Shown: piece after piece, positions 50,585 through 58,801 of the stretch
Numbering within the stretch: position 1 is the first letter of the stretch
Layout: every line of letters starts with the position of its first letter
Source of the DNA: JAUCQB01 sp964586235
GTDB taxonomy: Bacteria; Planctomycetota; Phycisphaerae; UBA1845; PWPN01
DNA length: 64,000 nt
Direction: 5' to 3'
Assembly: GCA_964586235.1 (NCBI GenBank)
Contig: CAZPIO010000012.1
Span: 30,174 to 94,173, forward strand
Position numbers and translations under genes: made by a program
The notes under the pieces: model-generated
Told to the model about the DNA's origin: nothing
The model's database searches: none
What the model saw: only the letters and a program-made list of their open reading frames with translations

Positions 50585-52252
50585 TCAGGCCTTTCGCGGG
50601 CTTCGCAGCCGGGCCAGTTCCTGTCCCAGGCGGCGCAGCGCCGGGCTGCACGCCGTCCTGGGCAGCCGGATCTCGATGATCGACAATTCCCTCGAGCTGA
50701 CCGCGTTGGTCAGAGCCCCTTCGAGCTGCCCCTTGGTGTGCACGACGGTTGCCTGGCCCGCGCGGAAGACCTCGCAGACCTTGGTGTAATCCCAGGGATG
50801 AATGTCGTTGAATCTGCCTTCGAGGATGAATCGCTCGGTTCCATAGCCGTCGTTGTTGAGGATGAGCACAATGGGGGCCATACCTCGCTTGACCATCGTG
50901 GACAGTTCCATGCCGGTCATCTGAAACGCACCATCGCCGACGATGGTGAACACGCGTTTCCTGGGGTCGGCGGCCATCACCCCGACGCTCGCCGGAATCG
51001 CAAAGCCCATCGAGAGGTAATACGCGCTGGCGATGAATTCCTTCTTCCGGGCCGTTCGCAGGCCCATTGCCCCGAACAGTGCGTCGCCGGCGTCGCAGAC
51101 CACCGCGGTGTTTTCGTCCACGTGATGGGCGATAATGCCGAAGACGTCCTCGGACGTCAGCGGATCCTGCCGCTCGGAGGGGCGGAGGGGTTTGAGTTCG
51201 CGGGCGGGGTTCGGGTTGCGGAATGCCGGCCGTCGGCGGATCCTGCCGGCCCGCAGCTTGCGAAGGAAATCCGCGAAGGGTACGCCGTCATAATAGTGCA
51301 GGCCGACACGGGTGCGTTCGGTGGTGCTGAGAATCGACCGCTGCCGGGAGATTCGGGCGGTGTTCACGCCCAGGAACATGTCGGTGATGAAGGTGCCCAG
51401 CATCAGCACGCAGTCGCTGCCGTCCACGTAGTTGCGGCAGGCGGGCTCCGACAGTGCGCCGCTGTACACGCCGATGTAGAGCGGGTGTGTTTCCTGGATG
51501 ACGCTCTTGCTGAGCAGGTCGGCGGCCACGGGGATGTTGAACGCCTCGGCCAGGTCCAGGGCCAGATCGGTCAGCTTGTGCCGGTGCAGCTCGATCCCGG
51601 CGAGGATCACCGGCCGTTTCGCCCGGTTGATGCAGGCGACCGCCTCCCTCAGGCACTCGTCGAGGCTGTCGGCGTCAACCACGGGCCGCGCCGGCTTGTG
51701 GCGACGGGGCGGGCGGATCGGGACGTCGACGATATTGTGCGGGACCTCGATGTAGCCCGGGCGGCACTGGGCGAGGACGGTGTCCACCACGCGGACGATC
51801 TCGTCGGCGGCGGCGTCAGGATCGAGCAGGATGGTGTTCGCACAGGTAACTTCTTCGTAGATCCGCCGCTGGGTGTCGAACGTCTTGACCTTGTGATGCA
51901 GGAGCGGGTCGCCCCGGCGCTCGGCCTCGGACGGGCCGCCGGAGATCACCACGACGGGGCTCTTCTCGGCATAGGCACCGGCGATGCTGTTGAGCATGTT
52001 GAGCCCGCCGACACAGTAGGTAATGCACGCCACGCCGAGCCCCCGGAGCCGGGCGTAACCATCGGCCGCAAAGCCCACGGATGGTTCATGAGTCATGGTG
52101 ACCAGGTCGAGTTTCGACCGTTCGAGCCACCAGAACAGCGGCAATGCGTAATCGCCCGGGATGCCGAACGCATGGCGGGCTCCTCGCGAGTACAAGTGCT
52201 CGAACAGGAAAGAGCCAACCGTCGGGGCCTTGTGCAGATGGCGGCGTGGCAT
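50585..52252 (-). CDS. TPP-dependent 2-oxo acid decarboxylase (indolepyruvate/pyruvate type)
   Basis: 555 residues. The Pyr domain has 'FGIPGDYALPLFWWLE' and 'THEPSVGFAADGYARLRGLG' with the catalytic Glu; 'GDPLLHHKVKTFD' gives the paired His of pyruvate/indolepyruvate decarboxylases. The central domain follows. The PP domain has 'GDGAFQMTGMELSTMVKRGM' and 'VLILNNDGYGTER', the TPP-Mg GDG-x-N motif. This fits a decarboxylase of pyruvate, indolepyruvate or branched 2-oxo acids, not acetolactate synthase, which lacks the HH pair. The exact substrate cannot be read. Single gene. Confidence 0.85.
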   Translation of the reverse strand: MPRRHLHKAPTVGSFLFEHLYSRGARHAFGIPGDYALPLFWWLERSKLDLVTMTHEPSVGFAADGYARLRGLGVACITYCVGGLNMLNSIAGAYAEKSPVVVISGGPSEAERRGDPLLHHKVKTFDTQRRIYEEVTCANTILLDPDAAADEIVRVVDTVLAQCRPGYIEVPHNIVDVPIRPPRRHKPARPVVDADSLDECLREAVACINRAKRPVILAGIELHRHKLTDLALDLAEAFNIPVAADLLSKSVIQETHPLYIGVYSGALSEPACRNYVDGSDCVLMLGTFITDMFLGVNTARISRQRSILSTTERTRVGLHYYDGVPFADFLRKLRAGRIRRRPAFRNPNPARELKPLRPSERQDPLTSEDVFGIIAHHVDENTAVVCDAGDALFGAMGLRTARKKEFIASAYYLSMGFAIPASVGVMAADPRKRVFTIVGDGAFQMTGMELSTMVKRGMAPIVLILNNDGYGTERFILEGRFNDIHPWDYTKVCEVFRAGQATVVHTKGQLEGALTNAVSSRELSIIEIRLPRTACSPALRRLGQELARLRSPRKA

Positions 52253-52354
52253 GGCGTACTCCGATAGAAACGGCCCATCGCCCCGGGCTCCGCGCTTCGC
52301 GCTCCCAGGACCGGCGAACGTGGCGCTTACGGCTCACTCAATTGTAGCGGTCTG

Positions 52355-52738
52355 TCACCGGGTGGACGATTGCTCTCTGACGATCTCGACGGCCACGCTG
52401 CGGGTGAACCTCAGGGCCCCCGGCTTGTCCACGCACACCGAGACGCGGACCACGCGCGGGTCGGCCAGGCAGCTTTGAGCGATCTGTTCGGCCAGATGCT
52501 CGATGAGCCGGCAGGACGACTGCTCCACCAGGGCAATCACGTTTTTCTTGATTATCTTGTAATCGACGGTGTCGCCGACGTCGTCGCTGCGGCATGCCTT
52601 GCCCAGATCGGCGTACAGGGTGATGTTGATGACGACGTCCTGCTTCTCCCGGCGCTCGTCCTCGTAAAGACCGATGACGCAGCGAAGGGCGAGGTCGCGG
52701 ATGTGGATACGGTCGAGATCCTGGCGATCAGATCCCAT
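52355..52738 (-). CDS. folB: Dihydroneopterin aldolase
   Basis: 127 residues; folate pathway, cleaves 7,8-dihydroneopterin to hydroxymethyl-dihydropterin and glycolaldehyde. Shows 'RIHIRDLALRCVIGLYEDER', 'QDVVINITLYADLGKACRSD', 'DDVGDTVDYKIIKKNV', 'SCRLIEHLAEQIAQ' with the active-site Glu, and 'VRVSVCVDKPGAL' (conserved Lys-Pro). Its ATG overlaps the end of the reductase gene by 11 bases, so the two are coupled. With folK at 49168 this gives two consecutive folate steps in the window. Confidence 0.92.
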   Translation of the reverse strand: MGSDRQDLDRIHIRDLALRCVIGLYEDERREKQDVVINITLYADLGKACRSDDVGDTVDYKIIKKNVIALVEQSSCRLIEHLAEQIAQSCLADPRVVRVSVCVDKPGALRFTRSVAVEIVREQSSTR

Positions 52739-53468
52739 AGACGCTCCCCCTCATGTGGAAACCGCCGTCCACGAAGAGCACCTGGCCGGTGACGTACTCG
52801 CTTCGAAGCAGATACAGGATCGCGTCGGTGATGTCGCCGGCGTTGCCGACGCGCTGGAGCGGGACGGAGGACGAGAGCTTCTGCAGGTAGGACTCATCCT
52901 CGCCGGGCGGAGGCAGGATCAGGCCCGGGGCCACTGCGTTCACCCTCACCGCCGGGGCGAACTCCAGAGCCATCATCCGGGTCAACGTCAGGAGTGCCCG
53001 CTTGCTGAGATGGTAGGCTGCATGCACGCGGTCGTAATGAACGACGCGCGTGTCGAGGAGATTAACGACCGCCCCGCTCCTGCCTTGGGCCGCAAGCCCG
53101 CGGGCGATCAGAAAGGGAGCCATGGCGTTGACCTGCATGTTGTCGGTCACGTCCTTCCAGGTCATGTCCGCCAGCGTGTTGCGGGGGAAGATAGATGCAC
53201 TGTTGACGAGGATGTCGACCGGTCCGGCCAGTTCGACGGCCCGATCCATGACCGCCGCCGCCGCGGGCGGGTCGGACAGGTCCGCCTGCAACGTCCACGC
53301 CTTGACGCCGTTGGACCGGACGAGCTCGGCGCACTGCTCGGCTTCAGCCTGGGAGGACTGGTAGTGAACGACGACGGAAACGCCCTGCGAAGCGAGGGTC
53401 AATGCCGTCGCCCGCCCGAGCCGTTTGCCCGCCCCGGTCACCAATGCGGTTTTGCCGGACAAAACCAT
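52728..53468 (-). CDS. Short-chain reductase, FolM/pteridine-reductase-like
   Basis: 246 residues from ATG 53468 (GGAGGCAGG upstream); an ATG six codons earlier is possible. Rossmann motif 'ALVTGAGKRLGRATAL', 'ILVNSASIF', catalytic Tyr-Lys in 'YHLSKRALLTLT', and 'GQVLFVDGGF'. 'GKRLGRA' and 'NSASIFP' are the variants typical of pteridine reductase/FolM (dihydromonapterin reductase), and the downstream gene is folB, so a role in pterin reduction is likely. A general 3-oxoacyl reductase is the alternative. The Ser of the usual triad is replaced by Leu/Asp in 'NLLDTRVVHYD', as in pteridine reductases. Confidence 0.82.
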   Translation of the reverse strand: MVLSGKTALVTGAGKRLGRATALTLASQGVSVVVHYQSSQAEAEQCAELVRSNGVKAWTLQADLSDPPAAAAVMDRAVELAGPVDILVNSASIFPRNTLADMTWKDVTDNMQVNAMAPFLIARGLAAQGRSGAVVNLLDTRVVHYDRVHAAYHLSKRALLTLTRMMALEFAPAVRVNAVAPGLILPPPGEDESYLQKLSSSVPLQRVGNAGDITDAILYLLRSEYVTGQVLFVDGGFHMRGSVYGI

Positions 53469-53638
53469 CCCGACGCCTGCCTCCATTGCCCTTGCCGCCG
53501 ACACCACAATCCCACGGAGCTGCGCGGCGGCTTCCCCGTAGTATAAGGCAGAAGTGAGTGCCAGCACATGATCTTGCCGAAGGGGGAGTCCCGCTCGCCG
53601 GCCGACGACGGCAGATCGCCGAAGCCGCTGGAGCCGTC

Positions 53639-54517
53639 TTACACAGGGGGTGACCCGGGTGGCCACAAGGCCATCGCCAGGCCCCACAAGTGCCCCATGG
53701 TGTCGCAAAACGACGAGTATTTGATCTTCTGCCGGATCTCCGGGAGCAGCGCCCGCCCACCCACGACGAACGCACTCCCGCAGTCAATCGACGTTTCATA
53801 AAGCCACCGGCATTCCTCGATGAACTCCGGCACGCTCTCGATCACCGAGGCGCTCAGCCAGAACAGGCGCGGGCGCACGTCTGAAATCGCCGCCACGAGC
53901 GTAGTCGCCGGGTGCCCGGGGCCGTAAGACCTGGCTATCCAGCCCGCTTCGATGAGGGTGACCTCGGCCATGCTGATCGGCAGACTGTAGGGGTCTTTGC
54001 CGAGCGTCGCACCGATGGCCATCGGGGCCGCTTCGGGCGGCGGCGGGAGAATCAGCCGCAATTCGTGCATCAACCGGGAGATAATCTCGACACCGCGCCG
54101 TTCCTGAAAGATCTCGACCTCCCCGTACCGCCAGCGGTCGCCGATCTCATGGAAAGCGGGGGCAATGACGTAATCGCAAATGGCATGTACCTTGCGCCCC
54201 TCCAGAAAGAGGTTCATGATCAGACGACGGCACTGCTCTTCATCGCCTGCCTCCAGCGCCGCCCTGAGCAGTTCCCTTGCCCGGTCCCAGGCCTCCTTCG
54301 TCTGCCCCATCGACGGCGGGAGCCCGAGCACCTCGGGTCGGACCAGTCGCTGACCGGTGTGCCGAATGAATTGCATGACACCGTTGATCGGGAGCCGCCG
54401 ATGTCCTCCGGCGGTCCGAATGGCCGGGATCACGCCCTTGTCGCACCAGCGTTTGAGTGAGGCCTCGCTCACTCCGAGTGCCAGAGCGACCTGCTTGGGG
54501 GTCATGAGTTCTTTCAT
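53639..54517 (-). CDS. MerR-type regulator with degenerate cobalamin-binding domain
   Basis: 292 residues. The N-terminus is a MerR/excisionase winged helix ('TPKQVALALGVSEASLKRWC', 'GVIPAIRTAGGHRRL'). Residues about 75-160 form a helical B12 cap ('EEQCRRLIMNLFLEGRKVHA') and 170-280 a B12-binding Rossmann-like domain ending in 'SAFVVGGRALLPEI'. In light-sensing CarH relatives the cap carries W-x9-E-H; here Trp129-x9-Glu139-Arg140. The lower-ligand ExHxxG motif is replaced by 'GKDPYSLP'. So it probably does not bind cobalamin in the usual way and may respond to something else. It lies opposite the esterase gene. Confidence 0.82.
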   Translation of the reverse strand: MKELMTPKQVALALGVSEASLKRWCDKGVIPAIRTAGGHRRLPINGVMQFIRHTGQRLVRPEVLGLPPSMGQTKEAWDRARELLRAALEAGDEEQCRRLIMNLFLEGRKVHAICDYVIAPAFHEIGDRWRYGEVEIFQERRGVEIISRLMHELRLILPPPPEAAPMAIGATLGKDPYSLPISMAEVTLIEAGWIARSYGPGHPATTLVAAISDVRPRLFWLSASVIESVPEFIEECRWLYETSIDCGSAFVVGGRALLPEIRQKIKYSSFCDTMGHLWGLAMALWPPGSPPV

Positions 54518-54882
54518 GGCTACGCACCTCGCGCGATCCGACAGATTCTAGGTCTCTGCAACTGTACCGGACGAGTGCAAACGCGGGTTTTAGCCCCATA
54601 TTCCAGATTAACCGGTGGAGACGAGTTGACGGCGAGCCATGGCGGAAAACCGCACCTCCCCGTAACCAATCGTACCGGGGCGGCTTATGGCTGCGGCACG
54701 CGACGCACGGAGAGTGACCGCGATGCCTGTGCTGCGTTTTGCAGATGAGAGAACCATGACAAGGCCCGCTGGTGCATGAAGGTGGCGAGCTCATGCCGGC
54801 CTCACGCCGCGGCCAAAACGATCGTCAGGGTCTGCCGGGGGACTTCTTGACGCGGCAGGAGCGAACGGTTAACCAGACCGGC
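54518..54882. other. Divergent spacer
   Basis: 365 bases between the MerR-type regulator and the esterase gene. No gene, strong palindrome or promoter pair was found; the regulator's operator may lie here. Confidence 0.4.
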
Positions 54883-55821
54883 ATGATTCACCGAACACAT
54901 CTGACGATCGCGGTTTCGAGTCTGCTGATTGCGGTGGCGACCGGCTGCGCCCCTCCCGGGCGTTTCATCGATGCTCTGCCACCCGATCAGGTCGCGGTGC
55001 AAACTGGTATCCCCTACTCCAAGTCCGGCGGAGAAACGCTGAATCTCGACCTGGCGCGGCCGAACACCGGAGAGGGTCCCTGGCCGGCGGTGGTGTGCAT
55101 TTACGGGGGCGGGTGGATCTCGGGAAGTCGGGTTTTCATGCGTCCATGGATTGAGTACATTGCCGCTCATGGTTACGTGGCGGTCGCGCCCACGTATCGC
55201 CTGGCCCCGAAGCACCGCTTCCCCGCGCCCGTGGCCGACGTGCGCAATTGCGTGCGGTGGCTGCGCCGCCACGCACGTGAATACGACATCGATCCCAACC
55301 ACATCGGTGCGATGGGCCTGAGCGCGGGCGGGCATCTCGCGCTCATGGTCGGGGTGACGTCGGACGACGACCATTTCGGTCCGGACGATGTCGCGCAAGG
55401 CGGCGAGTCGGCTCGGGTGCAGGCGGTGGTGAACTACTACGGCCCATGCGACCTTATCGCCAAAGACTGGTCGTCGCCGGTGGTCGGCAGATACCTCGTC
55501 CCCTTTCTCGGCGATGAGAAGACCCAGCGGACGACCACCGGCCGTCAGGCCTCGCCGCTCAGTTACATCAGCAAGGATGACCCCCCTATTCTGACCTTCC
55601 AGGGCAACGCCGATCCGACCGTGCCGCCCTCGCAGGCGTACGAGTTGCACAGCCGGCTGAGCCAAGCCGGCTTGGGCAATGAGCTGCAGGTACTCCACGG
55701 TCTGGGTCACGGCTGGATCGACCCGTACCTGACCATCACCCGGCAAAACATGATCCGCTTTTTCGACTGTTATCTGAAAGGCATCATCAGCAGGCCGCCG
55801 ACGAGTATGGCCGCAGAGTGA
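54883..55821 (+). CDS. Lipoprotein alpha/beta-hydrolase (esterase)
   Basis: 312 residues from ATG 54883 (weak ribosome site; the frame is open further upstream). Signal peptide 'MIHRTHLTIAVSSLLIAVAT' ending in GC, with Cys22 as the lipid site. Hydrolase features: oxyanion 'VCIYGGGWISGS' (HGGGW-type with Tyr in place of His), nucleophile Ser in 'MGLSAGGHLALM', Asp in 'FQGNADPTVPPSQ' and His in 'LHGLGHGWIDPY'. Related to BD-FAE/carboxylesterases that deacylate plant glycans or esters. Ends in the sequence that is repeated around the N gap. Confidence 0.85.
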   Translation: MIHRTHLTIAVSSLLIAVATGCAPPGRFIDALPPDQVAVQTGIPYSKSGGETLNLDLARPNTGEGPWPAVVCIYGGGWISGSRVFMRPWIEYIAAHGYVAVAPTYRLAPKHRFPAPVADVRNCVRWLRRHAREYDIDPNHIGAMGLSAGGHLALMVGVTSDDDHFGPDDVAQGGESARVQAVVNYYGPCDLIAKDWSSPVVGRYLVPFLGDEKTQRTTTGRQASPLSYISKDDPPILTFQGNADPTVPPSQAYELHSRLSQAGLGNELQVLHGLGHGWIDPYLTITRQNMIRFFDCYLKGIISRPPTSMAAE

Positions 55822-55875
55822 GGGTTCAGGGTTCAGCGAGCCGGCGGGCTTGTCCCGCCGGTATTCACGCGGGTG
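55821..55875. repeat. 55-base direct repeat, left copy
   Basis: The 55 bases up to the N run, starting AGGGTTCAGGGTTCAGCGAG, are identical to 55976-56030 after it. They contain the hairpin CCGGCGGGCTTGTCCCGCCGG. They mark the place where two contigs were joined. Confidence 0.9.
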
Positions 55876-55975
55876 NNNNNNNNNNNNNNNNNNNNNNNNN
55901 NNNNNNNNNNNNNNNNNNNNNNNNNNNNNNNNNNNNNNNNNNNNNNNNNNNNNNNNNNNNNNNNNNNNNNNNNNN
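55876..55975. other. Assembly gap (100 N)
   Basis: Exactly 100 N, the usual placeholder for a gap of unknown size. Identical 55-base sequences flank it, so the true distance may be zero, one repeat unit or a longer repeat array. Confidence 0.98.
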
Positions 55976-56030
55976 AGGGTTCAGGGTTCAGCGAGCCGGC
56001 GGGCTTGTCCCGCCGGTATTCACGCGGGTG
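55976..56030. repeat. 55-base direct repeat, right copy
   Basis: Identical to 55821-55875, continuing into unique sequence GGCCCATCCATCCGCC. See the left copy. Confidence 0.9.
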
Positions 56031-56176
56031 GCCCATCCATCCGCCGCAGCGAACGGGTGGGGGCACGATGATGAACTGCGCACCGGTGCCAGCACATACC
56101 TTTCTTATAATCCTTCAGGAATCGCGGCGATCCGGCGTTCTGCTCTGCGGTCGGCGAATCCGCTGTTCCCCGGTGC
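56031..56176. other. Spacer after the gap
   Basis: About 145 bases (355 with the gap and repeats) downstream of the SpoIID-like gene; nothing recognisable. Confidence 0.4.
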
Positions 56177-57568
56177 TCAATAGCAGGTGTGGACGTGAAC
56201 GTCCTCGAAGTAGTGCTTGAGGATGGCCTCGTACTTGTAGCCTTTCAGAGCCATGCCCAAGGCCCCGATCTGGCAGAGGCCCGCCCCGTGGCCCCAGCCG
56301 CCGCCGAGCAGCGTGATCCGTCGGGGGACGCTTGCCTGATCGCGCTGGATTTCAACCAGGAACGCGCTGCTGAACAGGAACTTCTCGTGCAGCACCTCGC
56401 GAATCGTGTACTCGGTCAACACGTGGGCCTTGTGCGTCACGCCCATGGGATCGAGGTACTCGATCTCCAGATCGATCGCCCGGCCCGAGTCACCCCGCTT
56501 GCAGACACGCAGGTTCATGAGCGTGTTCAGGAAGGCGACCTTGCTCGGGTCCTGGTGGCTGAAGAACTTCTCCCTGAGGATCTTTTCCAGGTCGTGCCGA
56601 TCGTAATCCACGCGCCAACGGAAGTACCCGCCGCCTTCGTCGATCTTGCTCAGGTATGAGGACAGGCTGCTGTCCGGGACGATGTTGGGGCTGCAGAAGA
56701 CATCGGCTCGCTTGAGCCAGTCTCCGGTCAGGTACTCGCGCAGCAAGTCCTCGGACATGGGGAAGAACCGATGGGCCTCGGAGTCCACCGGGGCGTCGAC
56801 CGTGGCCCGCTGGCCGGCCTTTCGAACCGACCACACGTGCTGGGGCGACTCGATGATGCCGCCGCAACTCTTGGAATAGTTCGTGTCGATGAGGTTCTGC
56901 TGCCGGTCGACGAGCACCTGCCCGCGCGTCTGCCGGACGGCCTCGACCGCCCGCTCGGTCAGATCGGTCGTTCCGTGGTACCTCTGGCAGCAGTCGTCAT
57001 TGCAGCGGTCCAACGGGTAGTGCGTGTGCTTCTTCTCAGTGTGCGCAAGGACCCACGCCCGAGCCACAACCGTCTGGCACTTGAGGAACTCCATGGGGCA
57101 GTCGCCGCTCATTTCGCCGGCGATGACGCCCGGAAGGTACTCCTCGACCGCCAGCTCGTTGACGACCAGGAGGCGTCCCCGATTGGCCCGGAACTCCAGG
57201 GCACCGCCCACGGTCGGATGGATGCGTTTCTCCCAGTGGAAGCCTCGCCCGGCAACCACGCCACGAAGCTGAACGCCCGCCCCCCGAGCCTGCGGAATCG
57301 GCTCCTCGGGCCAGATGCGGACGATGTCCGCGGGACCCGCGACGCCGCCCTCGGACAAGAAGGACACCTGGCCGTTCTCGACTGCCACCTTGGCCATCAC
57401 GGAGCGGAACATCTGCCCGGGCGCGTCGCCCGCCGACACGATGTAACCGCGGCTCGGAATCTTGAGCAGGATCGAGTCCATGCCGTCTTCGGGCAGGACC
57501 ATGCCTACTCGGATAAAGGGTTCCTCTCGCGAATCCAAGCTCCAGGTGGTCAGGCTGCAACGACTCAT
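56177..57568 (-). CDS. SpoIID/LytB-domain protein
   Basis: 463 residues from ATG 57568 (AAGGA upstream). A cell-wall-related protein: SpoIID-type domains are lytic transglycosylases that cut denuded glycan strands. Motifs: 'NELAVEEYLPGVIAGEMSGD', 'EFLKCQTVVARAWVLAH' (the VxARxxxL signature), 'DTNYSKSCGGIIESPQHVW' and, at the end, 'GGGWGHGAGLCQIGALGMAL' (the GHGxGxxQxGA signature), followed by 'YEAILKHYF'. No signal peptide is visible, unusual for a wall enzyme; the frame upstream has no better start. Its gene and DppA are on the same strand, 200 bases apart. Confidence 0.88.
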   Translation of the reverse strand: MSRCSLTTWSLDSREEPFIRVGMVLPEDGMDSILLKIPSRGYIVSAGDAPGQMFRSVMAKVAVENGQVSFLSEGGVAGPADIVRIWPEEPIPQARGAGVQLRGVVAGRGFHWEKRIHPTVGGALEFRANRGRLLVVNELAVEEYLPGVIAGEMSGDCPMEFLKCQTVVARAWVLAHTEKKHTHYPLDRCNDDCCQRYHGTTDLTERAVEAVRQTRGQVLVDRQQNLIDTNYSKSCGGIIESPQHVWSVRKAGQRATVDAPVDSEAHRFFPMSEDLLREYLTGDWLKRADVFCSPNIVPDSSLSSYLSKIDEGGGYFRWRVDYDRHDLEKILREKFFSHQDPSKVAFLNTLMNLRVCKRGDSGRAIDLEIEYLDPMGVTHKAHVLTEYTIREVLHEKFLFSSAFLVEIQRDQASVPRRITLLGGGWGHGAGLCQIGALGMALKGYKYEAILKHYFEDVHVHTCY

Positions 57569-57768
57569 CGGATGTAATTCCTTTTCAGGATCGCAGGCAT
57601 CGCCGTTGGAGACTCGGGTAACGGCAGTCCCTGCCGGACAACAAATGCGCCTGGCGCATGCCACTTGCCGATCAGTCCCAATAGTCTAACAGTCCGACAG
57701 TCGGCCAGTCCAGCAGTCTGGTCCCGTATCACAAAGCGTCGCCGGCCGCGGGATCCGACCGCGTGGAA

Positions 57769-58584
57769 TCATGACTTCGCCAGTCTCTGCAGCGTTGAGA
57801 AGTACCTGTGGGCCTCGATGAGGTCGCCGGCCTGGTACTGAAAGGTGTCGACGCTGAGCCGCCTGACGCCGGGAAACGCCTCGCAGGCGTGCAGGCCTTC
57901 CCAGTTGCGGAACCGCATCGTGATCGTAGCGGGCAGACTCGGGCGATAGATGGGAAGCCGCTGAAGATCGCTGAGGGCTTGGGCGGCCGTCTCCCGGATC
58001 TCCTCCCGCACGGCCGCGATCGGCCGCATCTGAGCGGCGTTGAACGCCCACCCGGTTTTGGTCACGACGAAGTGGATACCCGGCGGAAGGGTCTTGCGGA
58101 CCTGCCCGGCCAGCTTGTCGTCGCCGGTGATCATGGCCACGGGAACACCGAAATGGCCCGCGAACGCCGCCGCCCATTCAGCTTCGCCCACTGATACGTC
58201 GTTGATCCGCAGATCCAGCACGTTGCGCGACCAGGTATGGGAGAAGGTGCCGTCCGCGGTGGACGCTCGGGCGTGGTAGCCGATCAGGATCAACGCCTTG
58301 AAGTCGCTGCCGATGCCCTCGACCATGCTGTTAAGCGGGCCCCAGCCGCTGATCAGTTCGGCCGCCGGGTGGAGCCTTTCCAGATCGATGTTGTTGCCGT
58401 CGCAATGGGCGTCTTTCACCACGATCCGGCGGGCGCCGGCCTTGACGGCTCCCTCGACGGCCGCATTGACCTCGCCGGTCATCCACTCGCACGCCCGGTC
58501 GTAGCCCGAGCCTCCCGGCTCCCACTGGTTCAGGCTGCAAACGCCGCAGACTCCCTCCATATCGGCTGAAATGAACACGCTCAT
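57769..58584 (-). CDS. dppA: M55 D-aminopeptidase (DppA-like)
   Basis: 271 residues. Zinc D-aminopeptidase that removes D-amino acids from peptides such as D-Ala-D-Ala. The ligands of Bacillus DppA are all present at matching positions: Asp8 and Glu10 ('SADMEGVCGV'), His60 ('KDAHCDG'), His104 ('IGYHARAS') and Glu134 ('SVGEAEWAAAFAGHFGVP'); a 'VVTKTGWAFN' segment follows. Cytoplasmic, forms a decamer in relatives. With the SpoIID-domain gene next to it, a role in wall-peptide recycling is likely. Confidence 0.9.
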   Translation of the reverse strand: MSVFISADMEGVCGVCSLNQWEPGGSGYDRACEWMTGEVNAAVEGAVKAGARRIVVKDAHCDGNNIDLERLHPAAELISGWGPLNSMVEGIGSDFKALILIGYHARASTADGTFSHTWSRNVLDLRINDVSVGEAEWAAAFAGHFGVPVAMITGDDKLAGQVRKTLPPGIHFVVTKTGWAFNAAQMRPIAAVREEIRETAAQALSDLQRLPIYRPSLPATITMRFRNWEGLHACEAFPGVRRLSVDTFQYQAGDLIEAHRYFSTLQRLAKS

Positions 58585-58801
58585 ATCACTGACTCCTCGC
58601 CCGGCCGCACCTGTATGCCGCTGCTCTGCGACCGGTGCGGGGGCTCTATGCCGTTGTGTGCCACTGCTGTTGCGAGCAGTGCGTCACAGTATAACCTCAC
58701 CGCAGCTTCGACTGCCAAGCGCCTTGCCGCCTGCGGCCCGGATGGGTACAACGTTCACCAGTCGTTGTCGATCCTCCACCACCCTTTGAAAGGTTGCTCC
58801 G

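Noticed and set aside
50738..52267. 509-codon plus-strand frame opposite the TPP enzyme
   Set aside because: The minus strand encodes a complete decarboxylase with TPP motifs; the antisense frame is Gly/Val/Asp-rich without family features.
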